DNA of 24,124 nt from JAHEEL01 sp964195515 (lineage in GTDB: Bacteria; Actinomycetota; Acidimicrobiia; Spongiisociales; UBA5794). Where the stretch lies: contig CAXMQO010000026.1 of the NCBI GenBank assembly GCA_964195515.1, positions 1-24,124 on the forward strand. Direction: 5' to 3'. Below, one piece after another: positions 7,862-15,478 of the stretch. The position numbers and the translations under genes were made by a program. The notes beneath the pieces were generated by a model. The model was not told where the DNA came from, did no database searches, and was given only the letters and a program-made list of their open reading frames with translations. How positions within the stretch are numbered: position 1 is the stretch's first letter; every line of letters starts with the position of its first letter.

Positions 7862-7966
7862 CAGGGGCCCCGTCAACCCATCGTTCCTGGTGCGGCGATC
7901 CACTCGTGGAGCTGTCCCGTGATCTCAGCGATCCGTTCGCAGGCAACGGACATGGCATCGGACATG

Positions 7967-9145
7967 TCAGGCGTGAGTGACAGATTCGCGAACCGAACGC
8001 TGCCATGCGGCAATCACCCCGGCTGCGGCCGCGGCGGCGACTGCCGACAACAGCCACATGAGGTCGTAGGAACCGGTCTGGTCGACGATGGCGCCGAAGA
8101 TCGGTGGTGCGATCCCCAGACCCGTGAGGAACCCGAACAGCACCACTCCCGACGCACGACCGGTCGAAGCGACACCGGCTTCCACCATCACGGCGAGCAT
8201 CCCGACCGAGTTCCACGAACTCGACCCGACAGCGATCAGCACGGCGGCGGGCCACAGCAGCCACACCGCGGCCGCCCCCGATGCGTAGAAGAGGCAGGCG
8301 GCAGCGATCGAAAGGATGGCCATCGCCCCCAACGAGCCATGGAACGCTCCGGATCGTTCTGCGAAGCGACTCCAGAGGATCCGGCCCAGCACCGCCACGA
8401 ACGCGATCACGGCGGCCGCTATCCCGCCTGCGACCGGCGAGAGGCCCAGCGTCTCTTCGACGAAGAGTGGAACCAGATAGGTGACCGCTCCCGAAAAGCC
8501 CATCAGGAATCCGAAGCCGGCAAGCCACCAGATCGCCGCGGGCAGCGGGTCGCGGCTCCGCGTTCGATGCTCGACCGATGGTCTCGGTGCGGCGGGGACC
8601 ACCCATACCGTTACAGCGGCGAAGATCAAGGGGACCACAGCAACGACCAGGTACGCGCCACGCCATCCCAGGGTGATCGCCATCGTCGGCACCGTCAATC
8701 CGCCGAAGAAGATCCCTGCCTGAACGCCCGATTGCTTCACCCCGGTGATCACGCCCCGCCGTCCGGCGGGAACGTCCTCGGCGATCAGCTTGTTCGTTGC
8801 AGGATTCGCCGCTGCCTGAGAGAAGGCACCGGCGAGGGCCCCAACGAGCAACATGGCGTAGGCGACGGCGGTGCCGAGGATCAGGAACGTCGCCCCGGCG
8901 GTCACGAAAAGGACAATGAGGGCCTTCTTTCCGCCGATCCGGTCGGTGACCCGACCCGCAATCGGGGACAGCACGGCCGCTGCAACGTTCACGATCCCGA
9001 GAACAACACCGAGTTCCGCCCGACTGATCGACAGGTCGTCGATAATGAACGTCGCGAGGATCCCCAGCGATGCTGCCGTGAACGTCGCCGCCCCCATCGC
9101 GATGAACAGCATCGAGCCAAAGACAGTGCGGCGAACGTCGCTCAT
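7967..9145 (-). CDS. Major facilitator superfamily (MFS) transporter
   Basis: The protein has about 392 residues and twelve hydrophobic segments, as usual for a 12-TM MFS carrier in the inner membrane. The loop 2-3 signature 'GRVTDRIGGKKAL' (residues 64-76) matches MFS motif A, and a 'GRILWSRFAERSG' repeat marks the second half. The segment 'PAGRRGVITGVKQSGVQAG' resembles motif C regions of proton-driven efflux carriers. The substrate is unknown; a CynX/NimT-like or drug-export role is possible. The start is uncertain: ATG at 9145 is used, and TTG at 9169 or GTG at 9157 would add a few residues. None has a good ribosome-binding site. It lies downstream of the 635-residue gene on the same strand, but the ~145-base gap contains no obvious promoter or terminator. 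Confidence 0.9.
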   Translation of the reverse strand: MSDVRRTVFGSMLFIAMGAATFTAASLGILATFIIDDLSISRAELGVVLGIVNVAAAVLSPIAGRVTDRIGGKKALIVLFVTAGATFLILGTAVAYAMLLVGALAGAFSQAAANPATNKLIAEDVPAGRRGVITGVKQSGVQAGIFFGGLTVPTMAITLGWRGAYLVVAVVPLIFAAVTVWVVPAAPRPSVEHRTRSRDPLPAAIWWLAGFGFLMGFSGAVTYLVPLFVEETLGLSPVAGGIAAAVIAFVAVLGRILWSRFAERSGAFHGSLGAMAILSIAAACLFYASGAAAVWLLWPAAVLIAVGSSSWNSVGMLAVMVEAGVASTGRASGVVLFGFLTGLGIAPPIFGAIVDQTGSYDLMWLLSAVAAAAAAGVIAAWQRSVRESVTHA

Positions 9146-9315
9146 CGGTGTGGTCACGAACTGATTCAAGTCGGGTCGCGTACGGGCGGCATCATTCGAC
9201 AGGTCGGGCGGCGGTCGCCCTCGACTCTCGAAGCATTCCGAGACTATCTACCGTCGGTCAGGTCCCGCGCCCGCGGCAAACACGCTTGACCGATCACGAT
9301 CCAGGCCGAATCTCG

Positions 9316-11223
9316 TCAGTCCCTGCTGCGATGCTTGAAGAGGGATTTGCGGGCCGCTTTGGCGATCGTCCGGTCCGGGTGCACGGTGCCGATGGCGGCG
9401 AGCACCAACTCGGTCTCCGGCCGATCGACCCGCCATACCCGCTCCAGCATTGCCATAAGTCCGCCGGTCTGTGCCGCTGGGCTCGCCCATGCGTTGACCG
9501 CAGCGTCCGGGCCCCAAAACTCGATCACCGCACCGAGGAGACGCACGAACCGGTCCGGGTCCTCTCCACAGTCCATGTTGGCGTCGACGGCCAGCGTGTC
9601 GACCTTCCAGATCGTGACGTAGTGGTCGAGTTCCGGATCATCGGAGAGTGTTTCGACGGCTTCTGTGGCATCCGGTCCGATCCGAAGCAGCGTCTGAAAA
9701 GCGAGGCCTCGGCCCGTCTCGTCGGCGGTACGGAACGTCTCGACAAGCAACATCGCAGCATCGGCCTCGTGGTGGTCGACCCAAGCATCGATCTCGGCTG
9801 CGGCTTCGATCTCGGGCAGGTCGGATGCGGCGGCGAGGAGTTCGTCCGCGTCCATCTCGCGCAGAGCACCAACGATCGGCGCCGACGTAACCGTGGATGC
9901 GACACGCTGCATGACCCACGTGCCGAGTGGAGTAAGGGCAATCGAGCCACCGGAGCGGTGGATCTCCCCGCACTTCTCGGGGGTCTCGGTGACGCCGGAG
10001 ATCTCCACCGATCCGAACTCGTCGAGGTAGTCGAAGGCGGTTCGGAGCGCTCGTTCGACGGAGGCGCACTCCGACTCCAGCCTCTCGTCTGACACGTCGT
10101 CGAAATCGAACGTGTTGAACAGGTGCGTCCACACGTCTGCGGCCAACCCGTCGATGCTCAACGGTCCACGACGATAGAGCTCGAGGAGGACCATGGGTAT
10201 CGATTCGTCGAGCTCATCGGCATACCAGCCAAACCCGTACGTGTCGCCTCCGTATCGGTACTGCATCGACCCGATCCGCTTGAACAAAGTGAGCCACAGG
10301 CCGTAGAAAGACTCGAGCACATCGCCGAGTACACCGGCGTTCGGACCCGGTAGGACCCTGGAGCCTCTCCTCTTGAGCGTGTTGGACTCGACGGCGATCA
10401 GGAACGTGAGATGCACCTCGCTCAGGTGAGCGGTCGATCTCGTCTTGAACACTTGGTCACCGTACTGCGGATCGAACCGATCTCGAGTCCCGAGGATGTC
10501 GATGAGCATCCTCCCATCGGCGAGTTTGAGCTTCCCGGTATCGGTCAACGGTCGGCCGTCCCCGATGAAGTCGACCAGCCGGCGGACACGTTCCGGCCAT
10601 ACCGTGGCGAGTGCGGCCTTCTCGAGCTCATCGAGCGGTGGAAGCACGATCGGTGGCAGCGGCTCGATCCGGTCGCGGGGCGTCGCCAATCCAGCCGGCA
10701 TCATCGGCGGCCCGAGGATCGCATCCCGGTCCTCGAAGGGACGCTGATTGAAGTCTTCCATGAACCGCTGCATGGCATCAGGGTCCCCGAACTCGACGCC
10801 CTCAGATTGGGCGACGCTCCAGAGTCGCTTCCCTACCGACCAGTTCGTGTCGTCCATCGCGGCGGCATGGAAGTGCGGGCGAAGGCGCTCGACGACCTCT
10901 GCAGCGATCCCCACTTCGACAGGCCGGGCAATTCCCTCTTCGCCCAGGAAGAGGAGAAACGAGGCGAAGCCGGTCGGGATGAGGTCAAGATCCTCCGGAT
11001 CCATGATCACTTTGGCCGGATAGAGACCGAGCAGGATCTCCTCGATGTCTTCGGGTGTCCACCGGTCGAGAGCCCCGTCGAGGTAGCCCCACTTGAAGTC
11101 CATCACGCCGGCCGCCACCCATCCAAGATCTCGGCCGGCGGGCGTTCGCTCGAAACGCGTCGTCAGTTCGTCGCGGGCGACGTTGAAAGCGTTCTCTTGT
11201 TCGGGTCCGAAATGGTAGGTCAC
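9316..11223 (-). CDS. Large uncharacterised protein (635 aa)
   Basis: I do not recognise a named family. The protein is soluble, acidic and Trp-rich, with no signal peptide or membrane segment. A compact N-terminal region (1-~180) precedes a Pro-rich linker ('PLPPIVLPPLDELEKAAL'). A central helical part has 'GDGRPLTDTGKLKLADGRML' and 'TFLIAVESNTLKRRG'. A region around 350-455 looks winged-helix-like ('ALRTAFDYLDEFGSVEISG' with 'GGSIALTPLGTWVMQRV'). The C-terminal part (about 460-635) is helical and HEAT-like, ending 'HPDRTIAKAARKSLFKHRS'. This layout recalls conserved actinobacterial hypotheticals, which I cannot name more precisely. The GTG start at 11223 is 81 bases from the divergent EamA gene, so they share a promoter region. 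The coding call is firm from length and protein character. Confidence 0.85.
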   Translation of the reverse strand: MTYHFGPEQENAFNVARDELTTRFERTPAGRDLGWVAAGVMDFKWGYLDGALDRWTPEDIEEILLGLYPAKVIMDPEDLDLIPTGFASFLLFLGEEGIARPVEVGIAAEVVERLRPHFHAAAMDDTNWSVGKRLWSVAQSEGVEFGDPDAMQRFMEDFNQRPFEDRDAILGPPMMPAGLATPRDRIEPLPPIVLPPLDELEKAALATVWPERVRRLVDFIGDGRPLTDTGKLKLADGRMLIDILGTRDRFDPQYGDQVFKTRSTAHLSEVHLTFLIAVESNTLKRRGSRVLPGPNAGVLGDVLESFYGLWLTLFKRIGSMQYRYGGDTYGFGWYADELDESIPMVLLELYRRGPLSIDGLAADVWTHLFNTFDFDDVSDERLESECASVERALRTAFDYLDEFGSVEISGVTETPEKCGEIHRSGGSIALTPLGTWVMQRVASTVTSAPIVGALREMDADELLAAASDLPEIEAAAEIDAWVDHHEADAAMLLVETFRTADETGRGLAFQTLLRIGPDATEAVETLSDDPELDHYVTIWKVDTLAVDANMDCGEDPDRFVRLLGAVIEFWGPDAAVNAWASPAAQTGGLMAMLERVWRVDRPETELVLAAIGTVHPDRTIAKAARKSLFKHRSRD

Positions 11224-11304
11224 GCCGATGAGGTTATCGCATCGAATCGACCTCGCATCGGGAGAGTGGACACTTCCGAAACCAGTAGGGTCGGCGAACC
11301 TCCG

Positions 11305-12291
11305 ATGAACCGAGGACCGATGCCCAGTACCACCAAACCGAACCGCTCACACGCCGGCGTTGACACGCGGGTCTGGGTCGAACTCGGTCTCATGTCGCTC
11401 ATGTGGGGCAGCGCCTTCCTCTTCATGAAGGTAGCGGTCCCCACCGTCCCTGCGTTCACGATGACGGCGGCTCGGGGACTGATTGCGGCGGCACTCCTCT
11501 GGATCGTGATCCGTCTCGTCCGTCGGGACACGAAGGGGTCTCGAGGCCGATGGGTGCCGGCACTGGTCCTCGGGACGCTGAGCGGCTGGCTGCCGAACGT
11601 CCTCACCGCGTGGGCACTGCTGCGCCTCGACAGTTCCGTTGCAGGGATGCTCAGTGCGGCGGCACCGATCTTCGTCGTCATTCTTGCCCATTTCTTCCTC
11701 ACCAGCGAACGACTCCATGGCGCCCAAGGAGTCGGAATCGTGATCGGTCTCTTCGGTGTCGCGCTCATCATCGGCATCACACCCGCCTCTCTCGGTGAGG
11801 CGGATTTCGCCGGGCAGCTCGCCATGGTCGCCGTCTCGCTCAGCTACGCGACCGGGACTGTCTACGCACGCAAGATCGGTCCGCAGAACGCCCCCCGGCT
11901 CGCGATGCGTCAGCAGTTCGTCGCCGGATCCGTCGCCCTTCTCGTTGCATTTGCCCTGGAGCGACCCTGGGATGTTGAGCCCTCCCCCATCGCAGTAGCA
12001 GCCATCATCGGTCTTGCGATTTGGGCAAGCGCGATCCCAATCTGGCTCTACTTCCGGATGCTGGCGCACACGAGGGCAGTCACCGTCTCGCTCGTCGCCT
12101 ACCTCATCCCTGCAGTCGCAGTGATCCTCGGTGCGCTCGTTCTCGGCGAGGCGCTCGACCCAATGGCGGCGATCGGACTCTCCGTCGTGTTCGCCGGCAT
12201 CTTCATCACGACGCGCCCGCAGCGAAGAATCGCTGCGCCGCCGGTTTCAGCGGCGGGAATCGAACCGGACGAAGGAGTGGTGGGGCCGTAA
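11305..12291 (+). CDS. EamA/DMT superfamily transporter
   Basis: The protein has 328 residues and ten hydrophobic segments in two EamA repeats, about 14-150 and 165-300. It opens with 'LMSLMWGSAFLFMKVAVPTVPAF', the family's signature first helix ('W.s.f...k......p......R'), followed by 'MTAARGLIAAALL'. The repeat boundary is 'ALSYAT-GTVYARK' type sequence near 190-205. Such proteins export amino acids, metabolites or drugs; the substrate is not predictable. The frame is open for 900 bases upstream, but that extension is antisense to the 635-residue gene and is rejected; ATG 11305 is used, and ATG 11320 (after CGAGGA) is the alternative. Its stop (12289-12291) directly abuts the stop of the convergent cytochrome gene (12292), leaving no room for a terminator. 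Confidence 0.9.
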   Translation: MNRGPMPSTTKPNRSHAGVDTRVWVELGLMSLMWGSAFLFMKVAVPTVPAFTMTAARGLIAAALLWIVIRLVRRDTKGSRGRWVPALVLGTLSGWLPNVLTAWALLRLDSSVAGMLSAAAPIFVVILAHFFLTSERLHGAQGVGIVIGLFGVALIIGITPASLGEADFAGQLAMVAVSLSYATGTVYARKIGPQNAPRLAMRQQFVAGSVALLVAFALERPWDVEPSPIAVAAIIGLAIWASAIPIWLYFRMLAHTRAVTVSLVAYLIPAVAVILGALVLGEALDPMAAIGLSVVFAGIFITTRPQRRIAAPPVSAAGIEPDEGVVGP

Positions 12292-12903
12292 TCAGTTGTT
12301 CGCTCCTACGCGCACCCGGCCCGGAGGGTTCGTCCGGTATTCGGAGGTGCCGCCTCCGGTCGCACCGGGGCGTCGGTTTGACTCCGCACGCTGCTGGATC
12401 ACCCGTATCGCAACGAGCGCAACGATGAGCAGCGCCGATCCGAAGTAGAGACCGACAACGGCGGGGTGACCGGAGTCCGTTCCGGCCATGATCCCGTGAA
12501 CCAGTGCCGCAAGGAAGGTACCGAAAGCAAGGAAGTGGATTATCCGCCAGGCCTTCTGGCCGATGATGCCTTTCACGTAGAAGCTGAGAGCCACGATGGC
12601 CAACCCGTAGAACGCCATGACGCCGAACGACACGGCCATCGAGTTCCACGAAGACGCGCCGGGAATGAGCACGTCGGCCCAGCCGAACTCGATGAAGTCA
12701 TCCATCGTGAGCGCCACCATGTGCACCCCGGTGGCGATGAGAGCCCCCAGGCCCAGCGACTCGTGAAACCAAGTGACCGGCTTCGCCTTGACGGCGCGTC
12801 CGAGCACCTTGGTCGAAACAAGGAGACCCCAGATACTCGACGCGGAGAGAAGGGCGAATGCCACGACGCCGGAACCCCGAATGACCATCCACTCGACATT
12901 CAT
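12292..12903 (-). CDS. Ferric-reductase-like transmembrane cytochrome b protein
   Basis: The protein has 203 residues and five hydrophobic helices (about 8-30, 47-66, 85-110, 121-140, 148-166), and a Gly/Arg-rich cytosolic-type tail. Histidines H47 and H61 (spacing 14) and H123 and H136 (spacing 13) lie in two helices. This is the bis-histidine arrangement expected for two stacked b haems in the ferric-reductase/YedZ (MsrQ) clan. I infer that it moves electrons across the cytoplasmic membrane. It is the last gene of a five-gene operon: its ATG (12903-12901) overlaps the ApbE stop by 4 bases (ATGA), implying translational coupling. The pairing with ApbE suggests a flavin-bearing partner. No NAD or FAD reductase domain is attached. 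Confidence 0.85.
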   Translation of the reverse strand: MNVEWMVIRGSGVVAFALLSASSIWGLLVSTKVLGRAVKAKPVTWFHESLGLGALIATGVHMVALTMDDFIEFGWADVLIPGASSWNSMAVSFGVMAFYGLAIVALSFYVKGIIGQKAWRIIHFLAFGTFLAALVHGIMAGTDSGHPAVVGLYFGSALLIVALVAIRVIQQRAESNRRPGATGGGTSEYRTNPPGRVRVGANN

Positions 12904-13751
12904 GCTGCAATCTCCATGCCCGTCGTGCCAAACACGTTTCCGTCATGCCACACAACGAGCGCTCCGCTGATCCAAGGCTGACGATCAGCCCAGGCGAGCC
13001 CATCAGCGCCCCGCAACAGGATGGCCTTGGCTGCAGCTTCTGCTTCGGCTGCCGTTGCCGTCATCGCTGTGGCAGACAGCACCGGACTGCTCGTTGGGCG
13101 CATGGTGCGGGGATCGATCAGGTGGTTCGCTTCCCCTCCGCCGATACGCCAGCGCCTGCGGGACACCGAACTGGTGGCGAGCGCACCGATCCCGAGGCGG
13201 ATCGTGGTAGCGGTTTCGTCCCACGGGTCGACGATCTCGACGGCCGTTTCGGGATCCGAGGACCGAACGTCGCCCCCGGCCGAAACGACGGCCGCGTGAC
13301 CGCGCTCGACGGCAAGGTCACATGTCCACCCCTTTGCGATCCCTCCAAGGTCGATCCTCGTGCCCGGAGACCGTGTGAGCACAGCACTCTGCACCGACCA
13401 CCCGGGCTCGGGAACGTACTCCGCCACGGCGTCGTGGTCACGATCGGTGACGGCGGTGAAGGTCCGGTCGTAACCCCAGGCACTGACGGCGCCGCCGACG
13501 CCTGCGTCGACCAGCCCGCCCGTGATCGAACGGGCGTGCTCGGCGACCTGAAGGACTCGTGCCATGTTGGGAGAGACGGGCACTAGGGTCGCTGGATCAT
13601 CGTTGATCCGGGTCAGTTCGCTCTCCGGCAGAAACCTGCTGCATGAACGTTCGACGTCCTCGAAGAGTTGCCGGGTCGCAGCGATGCCACCGTCGGTCGG
13701 TGCCGTCACGTCGACGCTCGTGCCCATTGCAGAGAAGACGACTCGCTTCAT
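12900..13751 (-). CDS. apbE: ApbE family FAD:protein FMN transferase
   Basis: The 283-residue enzyme covalently attaches FMN from FAD to a Thr or Ser of exported redox proteins. Motifs in order are 'MGTSVDV' at the N-terminus, 'CSRFLPESELTRIN', 'GLVDAGVGGAVSAWGYDRTF', 'RIDLGGIAKGWTCDLA', 'VVSAGGDVRS', 'ALATSSVSRRRW' and 'NHLIDPRTMRPTSS', all standard ApbE blocks. It is a short form with no signal peptide or lipobox, suggesting either a cytosolic location or delivery by another route. The start is the ATG at 13751, which overlaps the stop of the preceding gene (ATGA); the open frame extends further upstream to 14081 but that part is antisense-like Arg-rich sequence. It is the fourth gene of the operon, directly before the cytochrome b gene. 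Confidence 0.93.
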   Translation of the reverse strand: MKRVVFSAMGTSVDVTAPTDGGIAATRQLFEDVERSCSRFLPESELTRINDDPATLVPVSPNMARVLQVAEHARSITGGLVDAGVGGAVSAWGYDRTFTAVTDRDHDAVAEYVPEPGWSVQSAVLTRSPGTRIDLGGIAKGWTCDLAVERGHAAVVSAGGDVRSSDPETAVEIVDPWDETATTIRLGIGALATSSVSRRRWRIGGGEANHLIDPRTMRPTSSPVLSATAMTATAAEAEAAAKAILLRGADGLAWADRQPWISGALVVWHDGNVFGTTGMEIAA

Positions 13752-14128
13752 GACCCTGAGCTCTTCACAGGTGCGGACACGGCGGGTGCCGGGGATGCCG
13801 CCGCTGCGCTCCCACCACCACCGCCGCCCGAAGAGCCGGCGACCACGACGGTGCGCGTCACGACCTGGGGCGGAGGAGGTGGGACCGGTGTGTACCGCAC
13901 GACGACGAGACCGCGGTCCGGCATTTCCGGCATCGGAGTGGTTGTCGTCGTGGAAACGATCGTTGTGGTCGGAGGATCGATCGCCACCGCTGGTTGTGGC
14001 TGTTCCACGACATCGGTTGCAGCGGCGTTGGTTCCCATCGCGATCAACGTCGTTCCCCACGCTAGCGAAGCGCCTGTCCACGCCAGAATCTTGGCCCAGC
14101 GCGTTGGGAAGAGCCTCTTCAGGATCAC
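13748..14128 (-). CDS. Small single-pass membrane protein with Thr/Pro/Gly-rich extracytoplasmic tail
   Basis: The protein has 126 residues. A basic N-terminus and one hydrophobic helix (about 14-32) form a signal anchor, and the rest is low-complexity: Thr-rich (54-65), a penta-Pro run (83-87), then 'VVTRTVVVAGSSGG' and a poly-Gly stretch. The 'PPPPPQVVTRTVVV.SS.G' block resembles 'PPAPPPVVRTVSVVDSSAG' in the first gene of the same operon, so the two tails look related, though here the Asp and the Ala-Thr of a flavinylation-type motif are absent. The ATG (14128) overlaps the previous stop and the stop overlaps the apbE start, both as ATGA. No family is recognised. Its coupling to apbE supports a role in the same redox assembly. 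Confidence 0.75.
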   Translation of the reverse strand: MILKRLFPTRWAKILAWTGASLAWGTTLIAMGTNAAATDVVEQPQPAVAIDPPTTTIVSTTTTTPMPEMPDRGLVVVRYTPVPPPPPQVVTRTVVVAGSSGGGGGGSAAAASPAPAVSAPVKSSGS

Positions 14129-14502
14129 GGCGCGTCCTCGCCGGAGTCGTCGACGGCGACCGTCAGCGTGGCGTTCCTCTCGATGAGGAGTTGGAGCACT
14201 GCGGGCGGGAGTCCTTCGCCAACGTCATCGGGCGCCACGTTTTGGGCGTATCCGTTGGCGTAGAGCACCCGTGTAGCGGCCTCCCCGACACCGGCAAGAG
14301 CCGGTGTCGGGGAGTCGATGGTGACGACAGTGGGCTCGGGCGGAGGGGTCGTCATCATCGGGACCTCGGAAGCGAAGGATTCAGCTGCTGGGGCCTGGGA
14401 CAGCTGCTCGGCAGGGGAGGATCCCATCAACCAGAGCAACGGCACCAGACCGATCACGGCGACGGCAACCCCCGCGGCGGTGGAGGTGAGGGACGACCGC
14501 AT
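14125..14502 (-). CDS. Small membrane-anchored protein with helical C-terminal domain
   Basis: The protein has 125 residues. The anchor is at about 8-27 ('GVAVAVIGLVPLLWLMG'), followed by a Pro/Thr linker (45-68) and a short folded-looking region, 'GVGEAATRVLYANGY' to 'LPPAVLQLLIERNATLTVAV' (71-117). No family is recognised and there are no cysteines or histidines. Its start overlaps the previous stop as TGATG (14504-14500) and its stop overlaps the next start as ATGA, so it is translationally coupled on both sides. The coding sequence contains a perfect 15-bp inverted repeat (14281-14314) at the linker/domain border. I infer an accessory role in the ApbE/cytochrome operon. Confidence 0.75.
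   Translation of the reverse strand: MRSSLTSTAAGVAVAVIGLVPLLWLMGSSPAEQLSQAPAAESFASEVPMMTTPPPEPTVVTIDSPTPALAGVGEAATRVLYANGYAQNVAPDDVGEGLPPAVLQLLIERNATLTVAVDDSGEDAP
14281..14314 (-). repeat. Perfect intragenic hairpin within the operon
   Basis: CTCCCCGACACCGGC (14281-14295) and GCCGGTGTCGGGGAG (14300-14314) pair over 15 bp with a 4-base loop, entirely GC-rich, inside the coding sequence of the second operon gene. On the mRNA (minus strand) it would be a very stable stem-loop. It could be a processing, attenuation or stability element, or an inserted palindrome that stays in frame. Confidence 0.7.
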
Positions 14503-15104
14503 CAGTCGCCGCCCTCTTCATGCCCCTCGTCCTCTTCGTCGTGATCGTCTTCATCCCGATCGTCGTCATCGTCCTCATACCGATCGTCGTCGTTGGACAC
14601 GGTGTCAGCATCGGATACGGCGCCATCGTCCGGGACGGTGTCGGCGGTTGTTGCCCCTGCTGAGGAGTCCACGACCGACACGGTGCGAACGACGGGCGGC
14701 GGGGCAGGCGGACCTGCAATCTCAAGGCCTTCCTCGGTACAGATCTGGCGGAGGGCATCGAGGGCCGCCTGCTCAAGGTCGGTGATCGTCTCTGCCGCTT
14801 CCCGCTCGACGAGTTCGAGGCCCTCGGATCCGCATGCGGTTTCGAGATCCGCTCTTGTGGCGGTTGGTGGCTCGGTGACGAACACCGTCTCGGACGTAGC
14901 GGGCTCGGTCGTCGTGACCGTGGTCTCCGGTACGTCGACGACAGCCACGCTTGCCTCATCTCCGTCGGTCCCGGTCCCCCCACCGTTCGACATGAGAGCG
15001 GTGGCGGCGACGGCACTGAGCGGGATCAAGAGCAACCCCAGGATCAGTGAGATCGTGAACATACTCGATCTGGATTGACTGGTTCTCGGTGAGCGACTGG
15101 TCAT
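14502..15104 (-). CDS. Membrane-anchored acidic-tail protein; candidate ApbE flavinylation substrate
   Basis: The protein has 200 residues and is the first gene of the operon. A basic N-terminus and a hydrophobic helix (about 15-38) anchor it. A Thr/Val-rich linker (50-80) leads to a helical segment with two cysteines, C91 and C122. Then come a Pro-rich stretch, 'VVRTVSVVDSSAGATTADT', and an Asp/Glu/His-rich tail (171-200) that could bind metal. The sequence D146-S-S-A-G-A-T152 is close to the ApbE target pattern D-x-x-(S/T)-(G/S)-A-(T/S), with Ala at the fourth position. I infer T152 as a candidate FMN site; no FMN-binding domain fold is visible. The ATG at 15104 has GGAGGA (15108-15113) three bases before it. 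The stop overlaps the next start (TGATG). Confidence 0.75.
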   Translation of the reverse strand: MTSRSPRTSQSRSSMFTISLILGLLLIPLSAVAATALMSNGGGTGTDGDEASVAVVDVPETTVTTTEPATSETVFVTEPPTATRADLETACGSEGLELVEREAAETITDLEQAALDALRQICTEEGLEIAGPPAPPPVVRTVSVVDSSAGATTADTVPDDGAVSDADTVSNDDDRYEDDDDDRDEDDHDEEDEGHEEGGD

Positions 15105-15478
15105 GGTTCCTCCATCGGCTTCTTCAACACGAACACGGACAGTGGTCGTATTCAACGATATGGAGAGATAACGGCGCGATAAGCGCGCGTAAAGTAGTTG
15201 ATAGATGTTCCGATCGCCGACCGTCTCGGAATCTGCTGAGTGATCGGCGTGAGTGGATCTCCCGCGGATCAGGAACAGCAGTTCCGTCTCCGGTCCCCTA
15301 CGCAGTGGGGTGACGCGGAGGGACTCCCGCGAATCCGCAGGGAGACTCCACATCGAAAGGGCCTCGACACGGACAACCGCCGAGATCCCTGGTGTCGTAC
15401 GAAGCTATTCGGCCGACGGCAGGGACGACGAAACCCGGAGAGGCATGACTTTGGATCGCCCAGCAGGCTCCTGCATGG
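15105..15478. other. Intergenic region upstream of the apbE operon
   Basis: This holds the leader of the minus-strand operon and the 3' flank of the glycerophosphodiesterase gene. Bases about 15130-15245 are AT-richer than the surroundings, as expected for a promoter, but I cannot assign -10 or -35 boxes. A small inverted repeat, GCGCG/CGCGC with loop ATAAG, is at 15174-15188. Open frames across it lack ribosome-binding sites and protein-like composition. No RNA gene is recognised. Confidence 0.4.

Noticed and set aside
7862..7966. Minus-strand frame ending at about 7880 that resembles the C-terminus of an aminotransferase ('GSVRFANLSLTPDMSDAM..')
   Set aside because: It is short, and its most suggestive part overlaps the MFS coding sequence in another frame. 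No upstream body of such an enzyme exists here, so chance cannot be excluded.
7626..8666. 346-codon minus-strand frame inside the MFS gene
   Set aside because: Arg/Gly/Ser-rich composition is typical of an out-of-frame shadow in high-GC DNA. The MFS frame has clear family motifs and helices.
10411..11304. 894-base upstream extension of the EamA reading frame
   Set aside because: It lies antisense to the well-formed 635-residue gene, and the EamA domain begins only after 11305.
13752..14081. Upstream extension of the ApbE frame
   Set aside because: The product is Arg/Asp-rich shadow sequence of the overlapping small membrane protein. The ATG at 13751 begins the real ApbE N-terminus and overlaps the previous stop.
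15105..15353. Upstream extension of the first operon gene to 15353
   Set aside because: The ATG at 15104 has GGAGGA directly upstream and begins a normal anchor. The extension crosses an AT-rich promoter-like region.
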